A stretch of DNA of 64,000 nt from Desulfobacteraceae bacterium (GTDB taxonomy: Bacteria > Desulfobacterota > Desulfobacteria > Desulfobacterales > Desulfosarcinaceae): NCBI GenBank assembly GCA_027068085.1, contig JAMOUQ010000054.1, positions 1-64,000 of the forward strand, written 5' to 3'. Shown piece after piece: positions 46,624 through 55,082 of the stretch (positions are counted from its first letter, which is position 1; every line of letters begins with the position of its first letter). The notes under the pieces are model-generated. The model did not search any database, had not been told where the DNA came from, and saw nothing but the letters and a program-made list of their open reading frames with translations. A program made the translations under genes and the position numbers.

Positions 46624-47979
46624 TCATTTCCCGGCCTGGATCTTTGCCACCTCTATGCCGTACTTCTTTATCTTGTAATGAATGGCCCGGCGGCTTATCC
46701 CCAGCAGCCTGGCGGCCCGGGCCTGAACTCCTTTGGATTGCTCAAGGGCCTTGATTATGGTGTGGCGTTCAGCTTCTTCTAGCGAAAGGGAGACAGAGGA
46801 GGCCCCAGTTTCAGTATCAATCTCCGGCAATCCTGTCAAGCGGAGATCTTCTGCTCTGAGAACCCCGTCTTTGCATACAACGGCTCCGGCTTCGATGGCG
46901 TTTTTCAGCTCCCGGATGTTTCCCGGCCAGGGATAGTCACAAAGCCAGGCCACGGTCTCCGGAGGCAGTTTCACGGGCGGCAGACCGTTTTTTTCGGCAA
47001 ACCTCTTCACGAAATGGCCGGCCAGCAGGGGTATATCTTCTTTTCTTTCCCGCAGGGGCGGAACGGTGAGGGTTACCACCCGCAGCCGATAGTACAGATC
47101 CTGACGGAATTTGCCGGCCCGGATGTCTTCGGTCAGGTTGGCATTGGTGGCCGAAATGATACGGCAATTCACGGTGGTCTGCTTGACATCTCCGATACGC
47201 CGGATGGTATAGTCCTCCAGGAACCGCAACAGGCGTGTCTGCATTTCAGCGGATATGTTGCCGATTTCATCAAGGAAAAGGGTGCCTTCGTCGGCCTCCT
47301 GGATAAGGCCGGTCTTATCCTGGATCGCATGGGTGAAGGAGCCTTTCACGTGTCCGAACAGCTCGCTCTCGAGCAGGCCGGCAGGTGTTGAACCGCAATC
47401 GACCACGACAAAGGGCTTGTCCCGGCGAGCGCTTATCAGGTGAATCCCCCGGGCTATGTATTCCTTGCCGACCCCGCTTTCACCCAGGATCATGATATTG
47501 ACATTGCTGGCCGCCACCTTTTTTACCAGACGGTACAAATCCCGCATTGCCGGACTGCGGGTATCCATGCTGAAAATTTGACCGCCGGGCCTGGATTTTT
47601 TGCCCCCGCCCGCTCTGCTGAGAATCGTCTTCAGCTTTTTCACAAGCTTTCTGCCATCGAAAGGCTTTTCCAGGTAATCGACGGCACCGGCTTTCACCGC
47701 CTTGACCGCATCGGGAATGGACCCATAGGCTGTCAGGAAAAGTACCGGCACGTCAGGATCGATCAAGCGCGCTTCGGTAAAAAAATCCATGCCGTCCATG
47801 AGGGGCATCTTCATATCGGAAATAATCAGATCGACCCTGCCCCTGCGCAAGACAGCAAGCCCTTCCGGACCGCTCAGGGCCCTGACCACCCTGAAACCGG
47901 CCGAAGCCAGCCGGGCGTCCAGCACTTCCAGGACATTGGGATCGTTATCGACCACCAGGATCTTTCTGGACATTTTCAA
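46624..47979 (-). CDS. Sigma-54-dependent response regulator (GlrR/NtrC family)
   Basis: 451 residues. The receiver domain spans about 5-120 with acceptor Asp in LIISDMKMP. The AAA+ domain has Walker A GESGVGKE and Walker B GTLFLDEIGN. The sigma-54 contact loop reads GSFTHA instead of GAFTGA. A Fis-type helix-turn-helix ends it (AARLLGISRRAIHYKIKKYG). By family, phosphorylation drives hexamer formation and open-complex formation at sigma-54 promoters. It overlaps the QseG-like gene by four bases, in the glrK-qseG-glrR order known from Enterobacteria. Confidence 0.9.
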   Translation of the reverse strand: MKMSRKILVVDNDPNVLEVLDARLASAGFRVVRALSGPEGLAVLRRGRVDLIISDMKMPLMDGMDFFTEARLIDPDVPVLFLTAYGSIPDAVKAVKAGAVDYLEKPFDGRKLVKKLKTILSRAGGGKKSRPGGQIFSMDTRSPAMRDLYRLVKKVAASNVNIMILGESGVGKEYIARGIHLISARRDKPFVVVDCGSTPAGLLESELFGHVKGSFTHAIQDKTGLIQEADEGTLFLDEIGNISAEMQTRLLRFLEDYTIRRIGDVKQTTVNCRIISATNANLTEDIRAGKFRQDLYYRLRVVTLTVPPLRERKEDIPLLAGHFVKRFAEKNGLPPVKLPPETVAWLCDYPWPGNIRELKNAIEAGAVVCKDGVLRAEDLRLTGLPEIDTETGASSVSLSLEEAERHTIIKALEQSKGVQARAARLLGISRRAIHYKIKKYGIEVAKIQAGK

Positions 47980-48629
47980 TTCCTGCTCCCGGGTGACGAC
48001 AGATGTTTCTTCTGCTGAATCTTCTGGTCGATTTCCTCGATGGCCTCTATTTTTTTCTCCAGCAGGCCGATCCGGTGCTGCATTATCCTGACCTGCCTCC
48101 GCAACTTTTCAGCCTCTTCGTTCTTCCGGCGCAACGCCGCCTGGCAATCACCCTGAAAACCTTCAACGCCGTGGCGGGCATAAAGCCGCGCCAGGACGGT
48201 CTCGAGCATCCGGGCCTCGGGTGACTGCAAACGACCGCCGGCAGCCTGCCTGAGACGCTCCCAGCGCTGCATGGCCGCCGTCGTCTCGGCAATGGTTTCC
48301 GCCTCCATTACGGCCGTCAGCGCCAAGGCGTAGTTCGCTTTCCAGGCAACAGTCTTATCGCCGGACCGGCAAAGCCTGGTAAAGACCGCCCTTGCCCGCT
48401 TCCAGTCCCTGTCTGAAAAAGCCGCATACCCCCGGCTCAGGCTGACGGCTGAATGATAACCTCCCGGCCCGGCCGGATGACACCCGGCCAGAAATACAGT
48501 AACGGCCAGAAGGCAAACCTGCAACCACGCCATAACCGCCCGGGCCATCCGCGGGCCGGTCATCCCGCCGTGCCCGGCGGGGGGCAACGGCCCTGACCTG
48601 CTTCCCGTGCCTGTCTGTTCAGTCATCAT
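47976..48629 (-). CDS. QseG-like lipoprotein
   Basis: 217 residues from the ATG at 48629, which overlaps the kinase stop; an ATG at 48563 would place the signal peptide at the very start. The signal ends VTVFLAGC, a good lipobox. Helical TPR-like segments follow (GYAAFSDRDWKRARAVFTRL), then a C-terminal coiled coil (LRRQVRIMQHRIGLLEKKIE). In E. coli QseG is an outer-membrane lipoprotein that controls the QseE/GlrK kinase. The identity here rests on gene order and architecture. Confidence 0.72.
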   Translation of the reverse strand: MMTEQTGTGSRSGPLPPAGHGGMTGPRMARAVMAWLQVCLLAVTVFLAGCHPAGPGGYHSAVSLSRGYAAFSDRDWKRARAVFTRLCRSGDKTVAWKANYALALTAVMEAETIAETTAAMQRWERLRQAAGGRLQSPEARMLETVLARLYARHGVEGFQGDCQAALRRKNEEAEKLRRQVRIMQHRIGLLEKKIEAIEEIDQKIQQKKHLSSPGSRN

Positions 48630-50142
48630 CGCCTGCTTGTCCATCTGCTGTTTGTTGACATTCCTTTGTTCCCGGCGTTCCTGCTTCAGAAGCTGCCGGC
48701 AGGGTGAAAAAAAATCTGCTGCCCTGTCCCGGCCGGCTCTCCACCCAGATCCTGCCGCCATGGGCTGCTATGATCTGCTTGGAAATATTCAGCCCCAGCC
48801 CCACTCCGTCCACGTGCCGGCGGGCCTGCCTGCCACGAAAATACTTGTTGAAAATCGATTTCTGTTCCGAAGGCCATATGCCGCACCCGTTGTCTGCCAC
48901 GCAGTACCGTACCAGGCTGCCCTCTTTGTCCGGATCGACCTCGACCTCGATGCGTCCGCCGGGCTTTGAAAACTTGATCGCGTTTTCCAGCAGATTGAAC
49001 ATTACCTGTTGCAGGTGTTTGGCATCGCCCATGATTTTGGCAAGAGAGCAATTTACGCGAAGGTCTATGTATATCCCTTTGGACCGGGCCTTGGGTTCCA
49101 GATGATCGATACTTTTTATAACGAACTCGAGTGGATCGGCAGGGACCGGGTGTATCCTGAATACATTTTCCTCAAGCCGCGAGACATGCATGAGCCGATT
49201 GAGCAGCTCGCATATCCGTCCGATTTCGGCACTGGCGATCTTCAGAAACTTTGCCTGACGGTCATTGGTCGGCCCCATCACGTTCTCGGCTATGAGGTTG
49301 ACCGATTCGCGGATGGAGGTAAGCGGCGTGCGGATTTCATGGCTCAAAGTAGTGATGAACTCGGCACGCATCTGCTGCTCTTCGTTCAGGCGTTTGGTCA
49401 TGTCGTTGAAGGCCCGGGCCAGCTCGCCGAATTCGTCGCCGGATTGCACTTCGACCGGCCTGGTGAAACGATCGTCGGCAATCGACCGGATGCCGCCCAG
49501 CAAGGCACGCAAGGGACGCATCATGGTACGGGCAACGAAAAAGATCCAGATCATGCCGGCCCCGATGGACACCCCCAGTCCTATAAAACCGTGCAGCACG
49601 GCTCTTTGGCCCCACCTGTTCAGTTCGAAATTGGCCCTGGCTATCTGCTGCTCATTGTCGATTTGGGCCTGTTTCAGGCTGCCTATCCAACGGCCTATGG
49701 TTTGCTCGTCGATCCAAGCCGTATCTCCGGACGACGGCCGCCGGCCGGAGCAAAGGCTGTCGTATTCGGCGGCAATCTGTCTCCAGATTTCAGGCAGGGT
49801 GAAATCCGACGACTCCAGGCTTACGACTGCATCCAGACCGGATTCGAATTCGGTCCTGGCCGAGATGAAAAATCTGTAATAGTCGTCATTTTTCAGCAGA
49901 ATATATTTCTTCTCATTTTCTTCCATGCTCAGCAGATTCTCTATCATCTTCTTGGTCAGCATGGATATCTTCTGCCGTTTGTGAATTATCTCGTCAGACA
50001 GGTGCATCATATGGTTCACTTCGAGATAGAGAACCACAAGGGTTCCGTAGAATATCGATATCAGCAGAGAATTCCAAAGAAAAAGCTTGCCGATTATACC
50101 GATGCCGGAACGGCCCCCGTGCATTTTGAGATCACTGTTCAT
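48619..50142 (-). CDS. Membrane histidine kinase (GlrK/QseE-like)
   Basis: 507 residues from the ATG at 50142; the reading frame extends upstream without conserved sequence. One membrane helix lies near residues 13-35 and another near 185-207, enclosing a helical periplasmic sensor. HAMP follows. The H-box is TTLSHEIRTPLTS; the ATPase part shows NLLENAIKFSKPGG, DNGCGI and GVGLGLNISK. It forms an operon with the QseG-like lipoprotein and the sigma-54 regulator. The signal is unknown; envelope stress is a reasonable guess from the E. coli counterpart. Confidence 0.88.
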   Translation of the reverse strand: MNSDLKMHGGRSGIGIIGKLFLWNSLLISIFYGTLVVLYLEVNHMMHLSDEIIHKRQKISMLTKKMIENLLSMEENEKKYILLKNDDYYRFFISARTEFESGLDAVVSLESSDFTLPEIWRQIAAEYDSLCSGRRPSSGDTAWIDEQTIGRWIGSLKQAQIDNEQQIARANFELNRWGQRAVLHGFIGLGVSIGAGMIWIFFVARTMMRPLRALLGGIRSIADDRFTRPVEVQSGDEFGELARAFNDMTKRLNEEQQMRAEFITTLSHEIRTPLTSIRESVNLIAENVMGPTNDRQAKFLKIASAEIGRICELLNRLMHVSRLEENVFRIHPVPADPLEFVIKSIDHLEPKARSKGIYIDLRVNCSLAKIMGDAKHLQQVMFNLLENAIKFSKPGGRIEVEVDPDKEGSLVRYCVADNGCGIWPSEQKSIFNKYFRGRQARRHVDGVGLGLNISKQIIAAHGGRIWVESRPGQGSRFFFTLPAASEAGTPGTKECQQTADGQAGDDD

Positions 50143-50208
50143 GGCCGAAAGATGGTAGCATATGCCGGAACGGCCATCAAGCGGGATGCAGGATCCGGGG
50201 CCGGGAAA

Positions 50209-50242
50209 AAATCGTAACAAAGTGCGAACAAATCGTAACAAA
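50209..50242 (+). repeat. Two direct repeats AAATCGTAACAAA, 21 bp apart (putative activator sites)
   Basis: Identical 13-base copies at 50209-50221 and 50230-50242, start to start 21 bp, i.e. two helical turns. They lie 70-105 bases upstream of the sigma-54 promoter, a normal distance for an enhancer-binding regulator. Binding by the adjacent GlrR-like protein is inferred. Confidence 0.5.
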
Positions 50243-50312
50243 ACAAGCGCCGAAATGAACCCCGAAGTGCGTGATTTTTCTTTTTATGCATGTTTTCTGG
50301 CAGTTGCGCCCG

Positions 50313-50328
50313 TGGCACGTGAATTGCT
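50313..50328 (+). promoter_or_regulatory. Sigma-54 (-24/-12) promoter
   Basis: TGGCACG, four bases, TTGCT. The invariant GG and GC are exactly 12 bases apart, matching the consensus closely. It points toward the exported small protein at 50478, with a predicted leader of about 140 bases. Confidence 0.8.
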
Positions 50329-50384
50329 TTTGGGAAGCTACAGGATGCGCCAATTCCGCAGGCAAGCATTCAGACCGAAACCAG

Positions 50385-50396
50385 AAGGAGGTGATC
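50385..50396 (+). promoter_or_regulatory. 12-base perfect anti-Shine-Dalgarno complement in leader
   Basis: AAGGAGGTGATC fully matches the complement of the common bacterial 16S 3' end. No ATG, GTG or TTG lies at normal spacing behind it. It overlaps the palindrome GGTGATCACC. A GTG inside it opens a 16-codon frame ending at TAA. Confidence 0.4.
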
Positions 50397-50477
50397 ACCA
50401 CAGTCAATACGACGACCAAGAGCAATACGAGCGCAATATAAGAACGGCAATCCCTTTGATGTAAAAGGAGAAATAGC

Positions 50478-50753
50478 ATGCAAAACAAAACCAAAACCAT
50501 GATCGTGATGATTCTTGTCATATCTTTTCTGGCCGGCCCGGTCATGGCCGCCCAAAAACTGGTAACCCTGACGGGTACGATTGAAAAATCCGATTCCGGA
50601 CTGGTCATCAAGACCGACAAGGGTGTTTTCCCTGCCAACGGCCCTGATCTGAATTCGTTCGTGGGCAAGAAAGTCGTGGCAACCGGCAAGTTCACCCAAA
50701 CCGATACAGGCAAGATCTTTACCGTAATATCTCTGCGCAAACTGACGGGCTAG
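50478..50753 (+). CDS. Small exported OB-fold-like protein under sigma-54 control
   Basis: 91 residues. The signal peptide ends LVISFLAGPVMAA. The mature part (VTLTGTIEKSDSGLVIKTDKG split over two strands, then FVGKKVVATGKFT) resembles a small OB-fold/BOF-type beta barrel. AAAGGAG sits seven bases before the ATG. By position it is the likely target of the neighbouring GlrR-like regulator. A periplasmic stress or envelope role is inferred. No firm family was assigned. Confidence 0.75.
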   Translation: MQNKTKTMIVMILVISFLAGPVMAAQKLVTLTGTIEKSDSGLVIKTDKGVFPANGPDLNSFVGKKVVATGKFTQTDTGKIFTVISLRKLTG

Positions 50754-51149
50754 CGCCATGGGGCCGCCGGTGCCCTCCCCAAACACCGCCGGCGGCCCAT
50801 CCCCCTCCACCTCATTCGGCCAACAATCTGGTTCCCCTTCCGCTTTGAAACCTCCACTCCAAGGCCATGACATCATTGCAGACAGCAAGACACCCTCCAA
50901 CTCGCAGGCCCCGGGCCGATGGGCTTGCGTCATGGCCTGTTCTGCATTCATGCCCGCACGGCTCCGGCAGGCAGACTCGATTTTCCGGCCTCCATCCTGG
51001 CCGGCAAGCCATTTTATGATCATATTCCTTTGTGGCGATCACAATTCTATGCTAAAATTCAGAAGAGGCGTTTCTTTTCAACCCATGGTCGACATCGGGC
51101 GGCCGAAAGCCCGGCAGCGAACCGCCATCCTTAAAAAGGGGAGCTTCCA
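50754..51149. other. Intergenic region, 396 bp
   Basis: It begins with a GC-rich hairpin (50761-50798). Near the end is a TTGTG-N5-CACAA palindrome (51030-51044) with an AT-rich stretch behind it. Open frames here run out of frame into neighbouring genes and look non-coding. Confidence 0.5.
50761..50798 (+). terminator. GC-rich hairpin after exported-protein gene
   Basis: GGGCCGCCGG pairs with CCGGCGGCCC (10 bp, 18-base loop), starting seven bases after the stop. There is no T-tract, so intrinsic termination is uncertain. Confidence 0.4.
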
Positions 51150-52109
51150 TTGGCCGGCAAAACCGTCCTTTTCAATATCGGCAACCTTAGCGCCCGCGGC
51201 GAGCCGGTGGTGCATTTCCAGTATGCCCATTACAATGAAAAGCTGTTGGGCAACCGCTCGGTGATCCTGGTGCCGGAAGAAGCCGAAAAATTCTCAATGG
51301 GCCTGTTCACCGAACGTTTTGACGAGATAGTCATTTACCGGTCCGTCGATGAGCTCATCCCCCTTTCCCGCGAAGCAGACCTACTATACATGATAGCCTA
51401 CGGCGACCGGCCGGGAGATTTCCCCTGGGAAAAAGTCGGATGCAAAACAGGTATCCACTGCGTTTTCACGGCCCATCACCCTTACGGCGATGTCTATGCC
51501 GCCGTTTCCGAGTGGGTGGCCGACACCTACGGCCTGTGGCCCGTACCGGTGGTGCCGCATATAGTCCGGCTGCCCGAAGACGACCGCGACCTGCGGCAAG
51601 AACTCGGAATTCCCGAAACAGCGGTCGTCATTGGCCGTTACGGCGGATACAATCAGTTCAACATAACGGCCGTGTGGCAGGTTGTCGCCCAGGCTGTCAA
51701 CAACCGTCCCGATCTGTACTTCCTGTTCATGAACACCAGGCCTTTTTTCGATCATTCCAGAATCATCCACCTGCCCCCCAATTACGACCCGGCCTTCAAG
51801 ACCCGCTTCGTCAACACCTGCGATGCCATGATCCACGCCAGACTGGAAGGCGAGACTTTCGGTCTCAGTGTGGGCGAGTTTTCCGTCTGTCACAAGCCGA
51901 TCATAACCTGGCGCTGGTCATTTGACCGCCACCACCTCAACGTGCTGGGTGACAACGCGATCCTCTACGGATCGGCACGGGAACTGTATACGATCCTGAC
52001 GGGCTTCGGCCGGGGGGCCACTGCCAGGGACTGCTACTCGGAACGTTACAATCCGGGCCGGGTAATGCAGATATTTGAAAAAGTGTTCCTCGGAGCAGGC
52101 AACCGCTGA
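51150..52109 (+). CDS. GT-B-type glycosyltransferase-like protein
   Basis: 319 residues starting at TTG, with AAGGGGAG nearby. The C-terminal half shows VVIGRYGGYNQFN, YFLFMNTRPFF and ARLEGETFGLSVGEFSVCHKPII, matching the GT4 donor site with paired Glu. The N-terminal half is unusual for the family. No other sugar or LPS genes lie around it. Substrate unknown. No membrane segment is visible. Confidence 0.68.
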   Translation: MAGKTVLFNIGNLSARGEPVVHFQYAHYNEKLLGNRSVILVPEEAEKFSMGLFTERFDEIVIYRSVDELIPLSREADLLYMIAYGDRPGDFPWEKVGCKTGIHCVFTAHHPYGDVYAAVSEWVADTYGLWPVPVVPHIVRLPEDDRDLRQELGIPETAVVIGRYGGYNQFNITAVWQVVAQAVNNRPDLYFLFMNTRPFFDHSRIIHLPPNYDPAFKTRFVNTCDAMIHARLEGETFGLSVGEFSVCHKPIITWRWSFDRHHLNVLGDNAILYGSARELYTILTGFGRGATARDCYSERYNPGRVMQIFEKVFLGAGNR

Positions 52110-52280
52110 TCAGCGCCGGCGGCAATCCGGCCGCCGGGCCACCGGCGCCGGTCACCCGGAAGGTGAAACCGGCAGAATCCTTGAAGCGCCTGAAAACCGC
52201 CGGGATCTGCACCGCCAAGCAGGAACCGGGGCCATCCTGGCATAACCAGGCGGCAACACACACAAAGGGCCTACAGGCAA

Positions 52281-55049
52281 ATGACGAAATCCAAACCGAG
52301 CTATGCGGAACTGGAACGACGTGTCCGGGAGCTGGAGTCCGCCGCAGTCGGACTCCGTGACAAAAACCAATCGCTGGACCGAGGTGAATCCGTCTGCCGC
52401 CGGCTGGTGGAAAATTTGCCGGCCGTGGTATTCCAGTTCCGGATGGATACCTCGGGGCGTTTTTCTTTCCCGTATATCAGCAGCAAGATCGAAGAGTTGT
52501 TCGGAATAAACGCGGCCGAGGCAATGCGCGATCCTTCCGTTTTGCTGGACATGGTCCCCCGCAAGAACCTGGACGCTTTGCAGGCAAAAGTGATTGAATC
52601 GGCCGCTTCAAAGAGCCGGTTTTTCTCGGAATCAACAGTAGTGGTCGATGGCGTGAGCGAATCGGTCATTATCCGGGCCGTTGCCACGGAGCAACCGGAC
52701 GGCAGCATCCTCTGGGACGGTTTCTGCAGCATTATCACAGAATGTAAAAAAGCTGAAAAAGATCTCCGGGAAAGCGAAGAAGATCTCAGGACCATCCTGA
52801 ATTCCATCGGGGATGCGGTCATTGCCACCGACAGGAAAGGGAAAGTCACCCGCATCAATCAGGTGGCGGCAAAACTGACCGGATGGGACAGGGATGCCGC
52901 CAGGGGAGAACCGCTGAGCGAAATTTTCGAGATCGTCAACACCCAGACCGGAAAGAAAGCGGAAAATCCGGTCAAAAAAGTCCTTAAAAAAGGCAAGATG
53001 GTCGGCCTTGCAAACCATACCAAGCTCATCGCCCGCGACGGGGCTCAATATGAGATTGCCGACTCGGCCGCTCCCATAAAGGACAAGGGGGGCCGCCTGC
53101 GGGGTGTGGTGCTGGTCTTCAGGGATGTCACCGAAGAGTATCACAAAATCCGGCAGATCAAGGAAACCAAGGAGCTGCTCAAGGGCATCTTGCACAGCAT
53201 CCAGGACGGAATCAGCGTACTGAAGCCCGACCTGACCATCCGGTACGTGAATCCGGTGATGGAAAAATGGTACGCCCGGAACATGCCCCTGGTGGGCAAA
53301 AAATGCTACCGGTGCTACCAGGGTGCTGACAAACCATGCGACCCCTGCCCCAGCCTGCGGTGCCTTGAAAACGGCAAAACCGAAACCGAAATCGTCAAGG
53401 GGCCGCCAGGAAAAGACAACAAGCTGCAATGGATAGAGCTGTTCAGTTATCCGATGACCGATCCGGACACGGGCAAGATCAACGGTATCGTCGAGTTCGT
53501 CAGAGATATCACCGACCGCAAGCGGGCCGAAGAAGAACTGAGGGAAAGCGAAGAAAAATTCAGGATCGTATTCGAAACCAGCCCGGATGCCATAAGCCTC
53601 AGCCGCATGAAAGACGGCAGTTATATCAGCATCAACGGGAGTTTCACAAGCATAATGGGTTATTCGGCAGAGGAAATCTGCGGCCGTTCAGCCTTGGATC
53701 TCAATATCTGGAGGAGAAAAACAGACCGTCAAAGGCTGGTACGGCAGTTGCGGGAAAAAGGTTATGTGAGAAATTTCGAAGCCGAGTTTGTAACCAAAAG
53801 CGGTGAGATCAAGGCCGGTCTCATGTCTGCCTGCCTGGCAGAAGTCAACGGTGAAAAAATACTGCTTGCCGTCACCAAGGATATAACCGAACACAAAAGA
53901 CTCCAGCAACAGCTTATCCAGGCCCAGAAGATGGAATCCATCGGCACCCTGGCAGGCGGCATCGCCCACAATTTCAACAACATTCTGATGGGAATACAGG
54001 GGCGGGCCTCCCTGATGATGCTGGACAAGGACTGTTCCCATCCTGACTATGAACACCTGAGGGAGATGGAGGAATACGTCCGGAACGCAGTCGAACTGAC
54101 AAAGGCGCTTTTGGGATTTGCAAGAGGCGGCAAATACGAAGCCCGGCCCACCGACCTCAATGAACTGATTCGTCATGAAAGCCGTATGTTCGGCCGCATG
54201 AAAAAGGAAATCAAAATTCACGGCAAGTATGCCGAAAACCTGTGGCCGGTGGAAGTCGACAGGGGGCAAATCAGGCAGACCCTTCTCAACCTGTTCGTCA
54301 ATGCCTGGCAGGCCATGCCGGCCGGAGGGGACCTGTACATCCAGACCGAAAACGTCGAGTTCGATGAAACCTATCTCAAACCTTTCGCCGTCACTGCCGG
54401 CAAGTATGTCAAGATTTCCCTGACCGACACGGGCATCGGCATGGACGAGACCACAGTGAGAAAGATTTTCGACCCGTTTTTCTCCACCAAAGAGGTGGGG
54501 CAGGGGTTCGGGCTGGGGCTGGCCTCGGTCTACGGCATTGTGAAAAACCACGGCGGCTTCATCAACGTTTACAGCGAAGAAGGCAAAGGGACCACTTTCA
54601 ACATCTATCTGCCGGCCTCGGAGAAAAAGGCCGCCGGGGAAAGCCGGGTCCCCGACCGGCAGCAAATCCATTACGGGCAGGGAACAGTCCTTCTGGTGGA
54701 CGACGAAGAACTCATTATCAAGGTGGGCCAACAGATGCTGGAAAAACTGGGTTACCGGGTCCTGGTGGCCAGAAACGGCAATGAGGCTCTTGAGCTCTAC
54801 AAAAGCCGCAAGCACCAGATCGACCTGATAATCCTGGACATGATCATGCCGGGTATGGGCGGCGGTAAAACCTTCGACGCCCTGAAAGAGATCGACCCGG
54901 CGGTAAGGGTTCTGCTCTCCAGCGGGTACAGCTTCAACGGTCAGGCAAAGGATATCATCAACCGTGGCTGCCTGGGCTTCATCCAGAAACCGTTTTCCCT
55001 GGGCGATCTGGCCCTCAAGCTCAGGCAATCCCTTGACCCCGAAAAGTAA
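52281..55049 (+). CDS. Multi-PAS hybrid histidine kinase with receiver domain
   Basis: 922 residues, no membrane segments. At least three to four PAS-type domains run to about residue 540, the third carrying a Cys cluster (KKCYRCYQGADKPCDPCP). The H-box is GGIAHNFNNILMGIQG, of the NtrB/HWE-like HxFN type. The ATPase part shows DTGIGMDETT and GFGLGLASVYGIV. A receiver ends the protein, with acceptor Asp in IILDMIMPGMGG. It probably senses a cytoplasmic redox or ligand signal. The gene is not in an obvious operon. The short intergenic before it is GC-rich. Confidence 0.92.
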   Translation: MTKSKPSYAELERRVRELESAAVGLRDKNQSLDRGESVCRRLVENLPAVVFQFRMDTSGRFSFPYISSKIEELFGINAAEAMRDPSVLLDMVPRKNLDALQAKVIESAASKSRFFSESTVVVDGVSESVIIRAVATEQPDGSILWDGFCSIITECKKAEKDLRESEEDLRTILNSIGDAVIATDRKGKVTRINQVAAKLTGWDRDAARGEPLSEIFEIVNTQTGKKAENPVKKVLKKGKMVGLANHTKLIARDGAQYEIADSAAPIKDKGGRLRGVVLVFRDVTEEYHKIRQIKETKELLKGILHSIQDGISVLKPDLTIRYVNPVMEKWYARNMPLVGKKCYRCYQGADKPCDPCPSLRCLENGKTETEIVKGPPGKDNKLQWIELFSYPMTDPDTGKINGIVEFVRDITDRKRAEEELRESEEKFRIVFETSPDAISLSRMKDGSYISINGSFTSIMGYSAEEICGRSALDLNIWRRKTDRQRLVRQLREKGYVRNFEAEFVTKSGEIKAGLMSACLAEVNGEKILLAVTKDITEHKRLQQQLIQAQKMESIGTLAGGIAHNFNNILMGIQGRASLMMLDKDCSHPDYEHLREMEEYVRNAVELTKALLGFARGGKYEARPTDLNELIRHESRMFGRMKKEIKIHGKYAENLWPVEVDRGQIRQTLLNLFVNAWQAMPAGGDLYIQTENVEFDETYLKPFAVTAGKYVKISLTDTGIGMDETTVRKIFDPFFSTKEVGQGFGLGLASVYGIVKNHGGFINVYSEEGKGTTFNIYLPASEKKAAGESRVPDRQQIHYGQGTVLLVDDEELIIKVGQQMLEKLGYRVLVARNGNEALELYKSRKHQIDLIILDMIMPGMGGGKTFDALKEIDPAVRVLLSSGYSFNGQAKDIINRGCLGFIQKPFSLGDLALKLRQSLDPEK

Positions 55050-55082
55050 GTTTCCCGGATCCGCCGGCTTGCAGAAAAACTG

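Larger units (their letters stand above)
50143..50477. other. Divergent regulatory region, 335 bp
   Basis: It holds two direct repeats (50209-50242), a sigma-54 promoter (50313-50328) and a leader with a Shine-Dalgarno-like palindrome (50385-50396). It separates the kinase operon from a small exported-protein gene. No gene was recognised inside. Confidence 0.6.

Noticed and set aside
50177-50740. Minus-strand frame across the sigma-54 promoter region with a hydrophobic stretch
   Set aside because: It overlaps the exported-protein gene and the regulatory repeats, and has no ribosome site or conserved part.
50758-51264. Plus-strand frame between the exported-protein gene and glycosyltransferase
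   Set aside because: It runs out of frame into the glycosyltransferase and shows no domain; judged non-coding.
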